Shown piece by piece: positions 16,981-24,927 of a DNA stretch of 64,000 nucleotides. Source of the stretch: Streptomyces sp. Alt3. GTDB taxonomy: Bacteria; Actinomycetota; Actinomycetes; Streptomycetales; Streptomycetaceae. Under the pieces are notes generated by a model. The model searched no databases, was not told the origin of the DNA, and saw only the letters and a list, made by a program, of their open reading frames with translations. Every line of letters begins with the position of its first letter. The stretch's first letter is position 1. A program made the translations under genes and the position numbers. The stretch spans positions 6,448,001-6,512,000 of the forward strand of contig NZ_CP120983.1 in the NCBI RefSeq assembly GCF_030719215.1. Reading direction: 5' to 3'.

Positions 16981-17302
16981 TCGCCGGTTGACACCGGAAG
17001 AGGCGTCGTGTTGACCGGCGGTGACTCCGGGGCGCGGCTCTCGTTGAAGCACCTTTGCGCGCCGTCCGGGGCGGCAGGTGGACGCACTCCGCGAGCGGCG
17101 AAACGGGTGACTCCGAGGAACTCCTGTGCCGGTAGATTCGAATGCGTACGCGAAAACCCCTCTTTGGAGTGAACTGGCAGAAGGTATCCGCCAGTTCACT
17201 CTCTGTGCGTAAGGATTCACGGAGTCGAGGCCACCGGTGCCCGCGATGTCCCCCATTGGACGGCGCCGGAGGCTCCATGTCTCTTGTGGGGGTTCCACCA
17301 TC
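16981..17302. other. Intergenic region before the LAETG protein gene
   Basis: These 322 bases separate the amidohydrolase from the surface-protein gene. I see no gene. The main element is a perfect 12-base inverted repeat at 17167-17201. The stretch 17237-17302 is open in frame with the following gene, but its codon third positions are much less G/C-rich than the gene proper, so I treat it as leader. Confidence 0.5.
17167..17201. promoter_or_regulatory. Perfect 12-base inverted repeat upstream of the LAETG protein gene
   Basis: GAGTGAACTGGC (17167-17178) and GCCAGTTCACTC (17190-17201) are exact complements around an 11-base spacer. There is no T-run, so it resembles an operator or an mRNA-leader hairpin more than a terminator. 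It starts 136 bases before the TTG start. Confidence 0.5.
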
Positions 17303-18427
17303 TTGAACAGCAACACCTTCCGTCCGGCCGTCCTGGCGATCGCCGCCGCTCCCGTCGCCCTGCTCCTCGCCGTCCCCGCGCAGGCAGCCACCGCGACGAC
17401 GCCGGCCACTCCGTCCGGTGACCACGGAAAGGCGAGCGCGGTCGTGCTCCGCGCCGGACTCGACGTCTCGCTCCTGAACAAGTCGGTCCAGGTGCCGCTC
17501 ACGGCCACGCTCAACGAGGTGCACGCGCCGGGCGGCGCGGAGAAGACGGCGCTCAGCGTGAAGCTCGACGGAGTCGAGAAGGGCCGCCCCGTCCACGTGC
17601 TGAAGGCCGATGTCGCCACGGCGGAGGCCACCGTCGACAAGCGCAGGGCGCAGGGGTACACGAATCTCGCCGCGGCGCGGGTGCACGTGCCGGGGCTGCC
17701 GCTGCTCTCGCTGATCGAGGTCCGGGAGGTGACCTCGAAGGCGCTGTGCGAGGTGGGCCGCAAGCCGGTCGCGGAGTCGAACGTGCTGGGACACGTGACG
17801 GTTCTCGGCAAGCGGATCCGGCTCACCTCGGGCGGCACGACGGAGGTGAGCGTGCCGGGCGTCGGTGACGTGACGCTCGACCTCTCGAAGACGGAGACGA
17901 CGACACGGACGGCGGCCGCCACGGCACTGCGGCTGCGGGTCTCGGTGAACCCGCTGGATCTGAACGTCGCCGAGGTGGAGGGCGAGATCGCGCTGGCCGA
18001 GGCGACGTGCGAGACGCCCGGGGGAGGCGGTTCGCACACCGGCGGTTCCGGCAACGGTGGTGGGGACGACGGAGGTTCGGGCAACGGGGGCTCGGACAAC
18101 GGTGGCTCGGGTGACGGCGGTTCGGACAACGGGGGCTCCGACAACGGCGGCACCTCGGGCGGCGGCGGATCGACGGGCGGCGCCAACGGCTCCGGCGGCG
18201 GTTCCGGTGACGGAGGCTCCCAGGAAACCGGCGGCACCGGCGGCAAGGAGGAGCCCGTCGGCGTGAAGCCCCAGACGGGCTCCGACCCCGTCCAGGCCTC
18301 CGGATCGGGCGACCTCGCCGAGACCGGGTCCAGCTCCTCGACCCCGTACATCGCGGGCGCGGCGGCGGCCCTGCTGGCGGTCGGAGCCGGTGCCACGGTG
18401 GTCGCCCGCAGGCGCGCCAAGGGCTGA
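17303..18427 (+). CDS. LAETG-anchored surface protein (SCO1860 family)
   Basis: A 374-residue exported protein. A signal peptide ends near VPAQAA (about residue 29). A soluble domain of roughly 200 residues follows, then a long low-complexity linker of Gly/Ser/Asp/Asn repeats (GGSGNGGSDNGGSGDGG). The C-terminus has a sortase signal, LAETG, a hydrophobic helix and a basic tail (ARRRAKG). Class E sortases of Streptomyces recognise LAxTG, so it should be linked to peptidoglycan. I chose TTG 17303 because upstream codons are not G/C-biased; GTG 17237 or ATG 17246 are alternatives. The function at the surface is unknown. Confidence 0.85.
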   Translation: MNSNTFRPAVLAIAAAPVALLLAVPAQAATATTPATPSGDHGKASAVVLRAGLDVSLLNKSVQVPLTATLNEVHAPGGAEKTALSVKLDGVEKGRPVHVLKADVATAEATVDKRRAQGYTNLAAARVHVPGLPLLSLIEVREVTSKALCEVGRKPVAESNVLGHVTVLGKRIRLTSGGTTEVSVPGVGDVTLDLSKTETTTRTAAATALRLRVSVNPLDLNVAEVEGEIALAEATCETPGGGGSHTGGSGNGGGDDGGSGNGGSDNGGSGDGGSDNGGSDNGGTSGGGGSTGGANGSGGGSGDGGSQETGGTGGKEEPVGVKPQTGSDPVQASGSGDLAETGSSSSTPYIAGAAAALLAVGAGATVVARRRAKG

Positions 18428-18432
18428 TCCTC

Positions 18433-18474
18433 CTCGGAGAGCGGTGCCCGCGCGGCGGAGCACCGCTCTCCGAG
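18433..18474. terminator. Perfect 15-base hairpin between convergent genes
   Basis: CTCGGAGAGCGGTGC (18433-18447) pairs perfectly with 18460-18474 across a 12-base loop. It sits six bases after the surface-protein stop and 13 bases before the stop of the convergent cobC-type gene, so it probably terminates both. Confidence 0.75.
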
Positions 18475-18487
18475 CCCCGGGGAGCCG

Positions 18488-19999
18488 TCAGCCGACGGCT
18501 CTCCGCGGCAGCCCCTGCAGGGCCAGGTCCAGTGCCTGCAGGAACCGGTTGGTCGTCACACGGTCGCGTACGGCGATCCGCAGCCACTCGCTGCCCAGCC
18601 CGGGAAAGGTGTCCCCGCGCCGCGCCGCGAAACCGCGTGAGCGCAGCAGCTCCCGCACCTCGTCCGCGCGCTCCAGCCGCAGCAGCACGAAGGGCCCGGC
18701 GGCCGGCTCCACCACCCGCACCTCGCTGAACTCCGCGAGCCCGGCCAGCAGGTGCGCACGGTCCACCGCGATCCGGTCCGCGGCGTCCGCCGCCTCGACC
18801 AGCGCGCGCGGCTCCATGCACGCCTCCGCCGCGGCCAGCGCGGGGGAGGAGACCGGCCACAGCGGCTGTGCCTCCTGGAGCAGGCCGACCGTCGCCGGAT
18901 CGGCGAGCACATAGCCGATCCGCAGGCCGGCGAGACCCCAGGTCTTGGTCAGGCTGCGCAGGACGACGAGCCCGGGGACGTCCTGGCGCGCGCAGAGCGC
19001 CTCGCGTTCGCCAGGTACGGCGTCCATGAACGCCTCGTCGACCACCAGCGTCCGCCCGGGCCGCGCCAGTTGCTCCAGCACGCCCGCAGGATGGAGCACG
19101 GAGGTCGGGTTGGTCGGATTGCCGACCACCACCAGATCCGCGTCCTCGGGCACCGCTGCCGGATCCAGCCGGAAGCCGTCCTCCGGGCTGAGCACCACAC
19201 GGCCCACCTCGTGGCCCGCTGCACGCAGAGCGGCCTCCGGCTCGGTGAACTGCGGGTGCACGACCACCGGCCGCCTGATCGGCAGGGCCCGCGCGATCAG
19301 CACGAACGCCTCGGCCGCGCCCGCCGTGAGCAGGACTCTCTCCTCGGGCAGACCGTGCCGTCCGGCGACCGCCGTCCGCGCCGACCGTCCGTCCGGATAG
19401 GCCGCCAGTGATCCGAGCGAGGCCACGATCCGCCGGCGCAGCCACTCCGGGGGCGTGCCGGTCCGTACGTTGACTGCGAGGTCGGTCAGATCCAGGCCGC
19501 GTACTTCCGCGTCGCCGTGGTGCCGCAGATCGGGCCCGGCGTTCTCGATGTGCTTCGTGGGGGGCAGCATGGCAGCCATGGTGAACGGCTCGGCGCCATT
19601 CGTCGATGCCCGGGTGACGTCCACCGGTCTCCGACGCGCCACCGCACAGGTCGCCGACGCCGACTTCCGCTTGGGAACCAGCAGTTCACAGCCGTCCACG
19701 AGCGCCGCCGCCTCCGCCACCGACCCGGTGGCCACAGCGGTGAGGGAGACCGTCGAAGGATGGGGCACAGGGACCTTCGCCAGAGCCTCCGCCGTGTACG
19801 ACCGGACGGGCACGCCCAGGCGCGCCGCGGCACCGGTGATCCCCGGCTCGTCGGCCCGGGTGTCGAGCGTCGCCAGCTCGACCACGTCACCGGCGGCAGC
19901 CCCGGCCTCCTCCAGCGTCCTGCGGATGAGGCCGAGCACCTCCTCGGCCGGGACGCCGGGACGGGCGCCGACACCGACGACGAGCTCGGCTCGGGTCAT
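18488..19999 (-). CDS. cobC: CbiG C-terminal domain fused to CobC-type aminotransferase
   Basis: A 503-residue two-domain protein. Residues about 1-125 match the CbiG-C/CobE fold (VVGVGARPGVPAEEVLGLI, LDTRADEPGI, and PKRKSASATCAVARR at its end). Residues about 150-503 form a class I/II aminotransferase of the CobC/HisC type, with PLP Lys352 in RSLTKTWGLAGLRIGY. CobC makes the aminopropanol linker of the nucleotide loop; CbiG acts in corrin ring contraction. From memory such fusions are annotated in actinobacteria as Rv2231c-type CobC. It lies apart from the main cob operon, beyond the ZIP gene. Confidence 0.88.
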   Translation of the reverse strand: MTRAELVVGVGARPGVPAEEVLGLIRRTLEEAGAAAGDVVELATLDTRADEPGITGAAARLGVPVRSYTAEALAKVPVPHPSTVSLTAVATGSVAEAAALVDGCELLVPKRKSASATCAVARRRPVDVTRASTNGAEPFTMAAMLPPTKHIENAGPDLRHHGDAEVRGLDLTDLAVNVRTGTPPEWLRRRIVASLGSLAAYPDGRSARTAVAGRHGLPEERVLLTAGAAEAFVLIARALPIRRPVVVHPQFTEPEAALRAAGHEVGRVVLSPEDGFRLDPAAVPEDADLVVVGNPTNPTSVLHPAGVLEQLARPGRTLVVDEAFMDAVPGEREALCARQDVPGLVVLRSLTKTWGLAGLRIGYVLADPATVGLLQEAQPLWPVSSPALAAAEACMEPRALVEAADAADRIAVDRAHLLAGLAEFSEVRVVEPAAGPFVLLRLERADEVRELLRSRGFAARRGDTFPGLGSEWLRIAVRDRVTTNRFLQALDLALQGLPRRAVG

Positions 20000-20142
20000 G
20001 GGGAGCGGTCCTTCCGGGGACGGGAACGGGGACAGGGACGGGGAAGCGGCTCACGGACGAGGGACGTACGGGGAACGCGGAGAGGGACCGGTAAGGGCGT
20101 CCTGAGGTGCGGGGAGCGGGGTCGATCCGCTAGCAAGGGCCC

Positions 20143-20865
20143 ATGGCGGTATTCGTCGCGCTCGGCGCGTTCCTGATGACCCTGGCGGGCGGCTGGGTCG
20201 CCCAGCGCGTCAGCGACCGCCGTCACCTCGTGCTCGGCTTCGCCGGCGGGCTGATGCTGGGCGTCGTCGGTCTGGACCTGCTGCCCGAGGCGGTGGAGGC
20301 GGCGGGAGGTCTGGTCTTCGGCGTGCCCGCCGCCCTGCTGCTGTTCGTGGGCGGCTTCCTGACGGCACATCTCGTCGAACGTTCGCTGGCCGTACGCCAG
20401 GCGGCACACGGGGCGGGCGAGGAACGGGTGCCGCAGGTCGGGCTGACGGCGGCGGCCGCCATGGTGGGCCACAGTCTGATGGACGGCGTTGCACTCGGCG
20501 CCGCGTTCCAGGTCGGCGGAGGCATGGGAGCCGCCGTCGCGCTCGCCGTCATCACCCACGACTTCGCCGACGGGTTCAACACGTACACGATCACCAGCCT
20601 CTACGGGAACGCCCGCCGCAAGGCGCTCCTCATGCTGTACGCGGACGCCTTGGCCCCGATCGTGGGAGCGGCGACCACCCTGCTGTTCACCCTTCCGGAG
20701 GAACTGCTCGGCTGCTATCTCGGCTTCTTCGGCGGGGCGCTCCTCTACCTCGCGGCAGCCGAGATCCTTCCCGAGGCGCACCACGACCACCCGGCCCGCT
20801 CCACGCTGCTGTGCACGGTCGCGGGAGTGGGCTTCATCTGGCTGGTGGTCGGCGTCGCGGAGTGA
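20143..20865 (+). CDS. ZIP-family divalent metal transporter
   Basis: A 240-residue membrane protein with seven to eight hydrophobic segments. The ZIP metal-binding helices carry AAMVGHSLMDGVALGAAF and ITHDFADGFNTYTI. A short cytoplasmic loop separates the third and fourth segments. The gene lies between cobC and cobB on the opposite strand from the cob operon, so cobalt or another divalent metal is a plausible substrate (inference); zinc or iron cannot be excluded. Its stop codon starts a 36-base tandem repeat that runs into the end of cobB. Confidence 0.88.
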   Translation: MAVFVALGAFLMTLAGGWVAQRVSDRRHLVLGFAGGLMLGVVGLDLLPEAVEAAGGLVFGVPAALLLFVGGFLTAHLVERSLAVRQAAHGAGEERVPQVGLTAAAAMVGHSLMDGVALGAAFQVGGGMGAAVALAVITHDFADGFNTYTITSLYGNARRKALLMLYADALAPIVGAATTLLFTLPEELLGCYLGFFGGALLYLAAAEILPEAHHDHPARSTLLCTVAGVGFIWLVVGVAE

Positions 20866-20959
20866 CCCCGCCCCCGGCACCACCCGCGGGTACTGCGGTG
20901 ACCCCGCCCCCGGCACCACCCGCGGGTACCGCGGTGGCCTCACCCCCGGCACCGCTCCA
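20862..20959. repeat. 36-base tandem repeat between convergent genes
   Basis: Two nearly identical 36-base units start at 20862 and 20898 (beginning GTGACCCCGCCCCCGGCACC). A partial third copy starts at 20934 and extends into cobB. The array contains the ZIP stop codon and the last codons and stop of the convergent cobB gene. Confidence 0.75.
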
Positions 20960-22283
20960 CGAAACGACGGGCCACCTCGGGCGCCGCCGCCCAGTGCGTA
21001 TGCAGATAACTCGCGTGCACGCCGCCCTGCACGAAGCCCTCCACGCGCCGCTCGGGCTGGTGCAGGCCCCAGGCCGGCGTCGGTCCGGCCCCGGGCTCCA
21101 GCACCGTCCGGTGGAACTCGTGGCCGCGCAGCCGGGTCCCCGCCACGGCCAGCACGCTGTCGGCGACCGCCACCGCCTGCCGGTAGCCGAGCGTCAGCCG
21201 CTCCGACATCCGGGCCGACGCGTCCAGCACCCCGCACATCGGGCGGCCGTCCAGCTCACGGGCCAGATAGAGCAGCCCGGCGCACTCCGCCGCCACCGGG
21301 GCCCCGGACAGTGCCAGATCGGTCACCGCCGTGCGCAGCGGCTCGTTCGCCGACAGCTCCGGGGCGTACATCTCGGGGAAGCCGCCCCCGATGACCAGCC
21401 CCGTCGTGCCCGTGGGCAGCTTCTCGTCGTGGAGCGGGTCGAAGACGACCACCTCCGCGCCCGCCGCCGTCAGGAGCTCGGCGTGCTCCGCGTAGGCGAA
21501 GGTGAACGCCGCGCCACCCGCCACGGCCACCACGGGCCGGACTTCGGGCCGCGGGTAAGGCTCCGGCTCCCACGCCCCGCCGGACAGATCCGGTGCGGAG
21601 CGGGCCAGCGCCATCAGGGCGTCCAGGTCACAGCCCTCGCGGACACGGTCGCCCATCGCGCGCACGGCGTCGAGGGCGTCGGTCCGCCGCTCGGCCACCG
21701 GGACCAGGCCCAGATGACGCGACGGGGTCGCCACCTGCGGAGCCCGCCGCAGCACCCCGAGGACCGGCAGCCCGGACTCGTCGAGCGCCTCCCGGAGCAG
21801 CGCTTCGTGGCGGTCGGAGGCCACCTTGTTCAGGATCACCCCGCCGATCCGGACCTCAGGGTCCCAGGAGGCGAAGCCGTGCACGAGGGCCGCGACGGAA
21901 CGCGACTGCGAGGACGCGTCGACGACCAGGACGACGGGCGCCCGCAGCAGCTTGGACACCTGGGCGGTCGAGGCCAGTTCACCCTGCCCCGACGCCCCGT
22001 CGTACAGCCCCATCACCCCCTCCACGACGGCCAGGTCGCAGCCGCTCGCCCCGTGCGCGAACAGCGGGGCGACCAGATCGGGTCCGCACATGTACGCGTC
22101 GAGGTTGCGCCCCGGCCGGCCGGTGGCCAGCGCGTGGTAGCCGGGGTCGATGTAGTCGGGCCCCACCTTGTGCGGGGACACCGCGAGCCCGCGCTCCGCG
22201 AAGGCCGCCATCAGGCCCGTCGCGACCGTGGTCTTGCCGCTGCCCGAAGCGGGCGCGGCTATGACCAGACGAGGAACACTCAC
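20940..22283 (-). CDS. cobB: Cobyrinate a,c-diamide synthase CobB
   Basis: About 447 residues. It amidates the a and c side chains of cobyrinic acid (or its hydrogenobyrinic form) using glutamine and ATP. The N-terminal dethiobiotin-synthase-like domain has the P-loop APASGSGKTT. The C-terminal glutamine-amidotransferase-like domain has GGGFPEMY and the catalytic Cys in AAECAGLLYL. The GTG at 22283 overlaps the cobO stop (GTGA); a second GTG one codon upstream is equally possible. It is the last gene of the cob operon. The stop lies inside a tandem repeat. Confidence 0.95.
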   Translation of the reverse strand: MSVPRLVIAAPASGSGKTTVATGLMAAFAERGLAVSPHKVGPDYIDPGYHALATGRPGRNLDAYMCGPDLVAPLFAHGASGCDLAVVEGVMGLYDGASGQGELASTAQVSKLLRAPVVLVVDASSQSRSVAALVHGFASWDPEVRIGGVILNKVASDRHEALLREALDESGLPVLGVLRRAPQVATPSRHLGLVPVAERRTDALDAVRAMGDRVREGCDLDALMALARSAPDLSGGAWEPEPYPRPEVRPVVAVAGGAAFTFAYAEHAELLTAAGAEVVVFDPLHDEKLPTGTTGLVIGGGFPEMYAPELSANEPLRTAVTDLALSGAPVAAECAGLLYLARELDGRPMCGVLDASARMSERLTLGYRQAVAVADSVLAVAGTRLRGHEFHRTVLEPGAGPTPAWGLHQPERRVEGFVQGGVHASYLHTHWAAAPEVARRFVERCRG

Positions 22284-22879
22284 CACTCGATGCCTCTCTG
22301 ACCCTTCTGACCGGCGTCCATCGGGTGCTTGACCTTCGACATGTCGGTCACCAGGTCGGCGGCCTCGATCAGCTTCTGCGGCGCGTTCCGCCCCGTGATC
22401 ACCACGTGCTGCGTTCCCGGACGGTCGCGCATCACCTCGACGACCTCGTCGGTGTCGATCCAGCCCCAGTGCATCGGATAGGCGAACTCGTCGAGCACGT
22501 ACAGCTTGTACGTCTCGGCGGCCAGGTCACGCTTGACCTGCTCCCAGCCCTCCCGGGCCTTCTCCTCGTTGTCCAGCTGATTGTCTCTCTGGACCCACGA
22601 CCAGCCCTCGCCCATCTTGTGCCAGTCGACGCTGCCGCCCTCGCCGCTCGCCCCGAGCACCTTCAGCGCGTTCTCCTCGCCGACCTTCCACTTCGCCGAC
22701 TTCACGAACTGGAACACCCCGATGGGCCATCCCTGGTTCCAGGCCCGCAGCGCCAGCCCGAAGGCAGCCGTCGACTTGCCCTTGCCGATCCCCGTGTGGA
22801 CGAACAGCAGTGGACGGTTACGTCGCTGACGCGTCGTCAGCCCGTCGTCCGGTACCGATACAGGCTGTCCCTGTGGCAT
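22280..22879 (-). CDS. cobO: Cob(I)yrinic acid a,c-diamide adenosyltransferase CobO
   Basis: A 199-residue CobA/CobO-type corrinoid adenosyltransferase that adds the 5'-deoxyadenosyl group to the cobalt. The P-loop for ATP is FVHTGIGKGKSTAAFGLALR. Other family motifs are YVLDEFAYPMHWGW and VVITGRNAP. The ATG at 22879 overlaps the chelatase stop by one base (TAATG), and its own stop overlaps the cobB start. Identification is secure by length and motifs. Confidence 0.96.
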   Translation of the reverse strand: MPQGQPVSVPDDGLTTRQRRNRPLLFVHTGIGKGKSTAAFGLALRAWNQGWPIGVFQFVKSAKWKVGEENALKVLGASGEGGSVDWHKMGEGWSWVQRDNQLDNEEKAREGWEQVKRDLAAETYKLYVLDEFAYPMHWGWIDTDEVVEVMRDRPGTQHVVITGRNAPQKLIEAADLVTDMSKVKHPMDAGQKGQRGIEW

Positions 22880-24927
22880 TACGCGGCCCTCCCGGCAGCA
22901 GTGATGTCCTTGACCAGCCCGGCGATCGAGTCGGCCCGCAGCTCGTCGAGCGTGACCGCGCTGCCTCCCAGATCCCGGGCGAGCTGTGCGGCGAGACCGA
23001 GGCGTACGAACCCCGACTCGCAGTCCACGACGACCGACGCGGTGCCCTCGGAGGCGTGCAGCCGCCCGGCCCGCCCCGCCAGCGCCACCGGATCCACGCC
23101 GCCGGTCGCCCGGCCGTCCGTCACCACGACGAGCAGCGGCCGCCGCGACGGGTCGCGCAGCCGCTCCACACGCAGCACGTCGTGCGCCTTGAGCAGGCCG
23201 GCGGCCAGCGGGGTGCGCCCGCCGGTCGGGAGCGACTCCAGCCGGGCGGCCGCCGCGTCCACCGAAGAGGTCGGGGGCAGGGCCACCTCGGCGTCCTTCC
23301 CCCGGAAGGTGACCAGACCGACCTTGTCCCTGCGCTGGTACGCGTCCAGCAGCAGCGACATCACCGCACCCTTCACCGCGCTCATCCGCTGCCGGGCCGC
23401 CATCGACCCGGAGGCGTCCACGACGAACAGCACGAGATTGCCCTCGCGCCCCTCCCGCGTCGCCTGCCGCAGATCGTCACGCCGTACGACGAGACCCCGC
23501 CCCGACCGCCCGCGTGCCCGCTGGTGCGGCGCCGCCGCCTGCACGGTCGCCGCCAGGTGCAGCTTCGTCAGCGCCCCCTCGGGCCGCCGCGAACCGGTGG
23601 TCCGGCCGTGCTCGGTGCGCGCCCTGGACCGCCGCCCCGCCGCGCCCTCGCCCAGGCCGGGCACGCTGAGCATCTTCGTCCGGAACGGTTCACCGGCCCG
23701 CACGGGCTGCTGCTCACCGCCGCCGCCCGGCGCGGGCGCGTCCCCGCTCCCGGCGTCCTCCCGGCCGGGCGCGTCGGCGCCTCCGCCGTCCGTACCTCCG
23801 TCGTCGGAGCCGCCCGCGTCAGGGCCGCCGCCGTCGCTCTCCGGCCCGCCGCCCTGCGGGGGGACCCCGCCGCCGGGGCCGTCGGGGTCGGGATCGTCGT
23901 CGCCCCCGCCCTGCTCGTCCGCGGCGTCCTCCAGAGCCTCGTCCAGCTTGTCCTCGTCCAGCCCGGGCGCGTCGAACGGATTGCGCCGGCGCCGGTGGGG
24001 GAGTGCCAGCAGCGCGGCCTGCCGCACGTCGTCGGAGACGACCTTCTCGCGCCCTGCCCACGCGGCCAGCGCCGTCGCGGTACGGGCCATGACGATGTCG
24101 GCACGCATCCCGTCGACCTCGAACGCCGCACAGGTCGCCGCGATCTGCCGCAACACGCCGTCGCCGAGCACCACACGGGGGAGCAGGGCGCGCGCGGCGA
24201 CGATGCGCTCACGCAGCGCCGCCTCCTCGTCCGCCCACCGCGCCGCGAAGCCGGCCGGGTCGTCGTCGTAGGCGAGGCGCCGGCGCACGACCTCCACACG
24301 CAGGTCAGTGTCACGCGAGGCGGCCACCTCGACGGTCAGCCCGAAGCGGTCCAGCAGCTGCGGGCGCAACTCGCCTTCCTCGGGGTTCATGGTCCCGACA
24401 AGGAGGAAACGGGCCGCGTGACGGACCGAGACACCCTCCCGCTCGACGTACGAGGCGCCCATGGCCGCCGCGTCGAGCAGCAGGTCCACCAAGTGGTCAT
24501 GGAGCAGATTGACCTCGTCGACGTACAAAATCCCGCGATGGGCGTCGGCGAGGAGCCCCGGCTCGAAGGCCTTCACGCCCTCCGAGAGGGCCCGCTCGAT
24601 GTCGAGAGCGCCGACGAGCCGGTCCTCGGACGCGCCGACCGGAAGTTCCACGGTCCGCGCCGCACGCGACACGCCCGCCCCCGCCTCATGGGGACCGTCG
24701 GGACACGCCGGGTCGGGCGCCCCCGGGTCGCACGAGAAACGGCACCCCGCCACGACCGCGACCTCGGGCATGAGGGCGGCCAGCGCCCGCACCGCGGTGG
24801 ACTTCGCGGTGCCCTTCTCACCCCTGACCAGGACCCCGCCCACGGCGGGACTGACGGCGTTGAGCAGCAGCCCGAGCCGCAGATCGTCCTGCCCGACGAT
24901 GGCGGTGAAGGGATACGGCGTACTCAC
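22879..24927 (-). CDS. Magnesium-chelatase-like cobaltochelatase subunit (ChlI-ChlD type)
   Basis: A 682-residue fusion of an AAA+ ATPase and a von Willebrand A domain. The Walker A motif is GEKGTAKST near the N-terminus, and the ATPase core extends to about residue 330. An acidic Gly/Asp/Pro-rich linker follows (about 335-400). The C-terminal VWA domain carries the MIDAS motif VVDASGSMAARQRM. In the cob operon it most likely powers cobalt insertion with a CobN-type subunit encoded elsewhere. The GTG start overlaps the cobQ stop by four bases. Confidence 0.9.
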   Translation of the reverse strand: MSTPYPFTAIVGQDDLRLGLLLNAVSPAVGGVLVRGEKGTAKSTAVRALAALMPEVAVVAGCRFSCDPGAPDPACPDGPHEAGAGVSRAARTVELPVGASEDRLVGALDIERALSEGVKAFEPGLLADAHRGILYVDEVNLLHDHLVDLLLDAAAMGASYVEREGVSVRHAARFLLVGTMNPEEGELRPQLLDRFGLTVEVAASRDTDLRVEVVRRRLAYDDDPAGFAARWADEEAALRERIVAARALLPRVVLGDGVLRQIAATCAAFEVDGMRADIVMARTATALAAWAGREKVVSDDVRQAALLALPHRRRRNPFDAPGLDEDKLDEALEDAADEQGGGDDDPDPDGPGGGVPPQGGGPESDGGGPDAGGSDDGGTDGGGADAPGREDAGSGDAPAPGGGGEQQPVRAGEPFRTKMLSVPGLGEGAAGRRSRARTEHGRTTGSRRPEGALTKLHLAATVQAAAPHQRARGRSGRGLVVRRDDLRQATREGREGNLVLFVVDASGSMAARQRMSAVKGAVMSLLLDAYQRRDKVGLVTFRGKDAEVALPPTSSVDAAAARLESLPTGGRTPLAAGLLKAHDVLRVERLRDPSRRPLLVVVTDGRATGGVDPVALAGRAGRLHASEGTASVVVDCESGFVRLGLAAQLARDLGGSAVTLDELRADSIAGLVKDITAAGRAA

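Noticed and set aside
18040..18240. Gly/Ser/Asp-rich repeats considered as a separate repeat or mobile element
   Set aside because: They are in frame inside the LAETG surface protein and serve as a wall-spanning linker.
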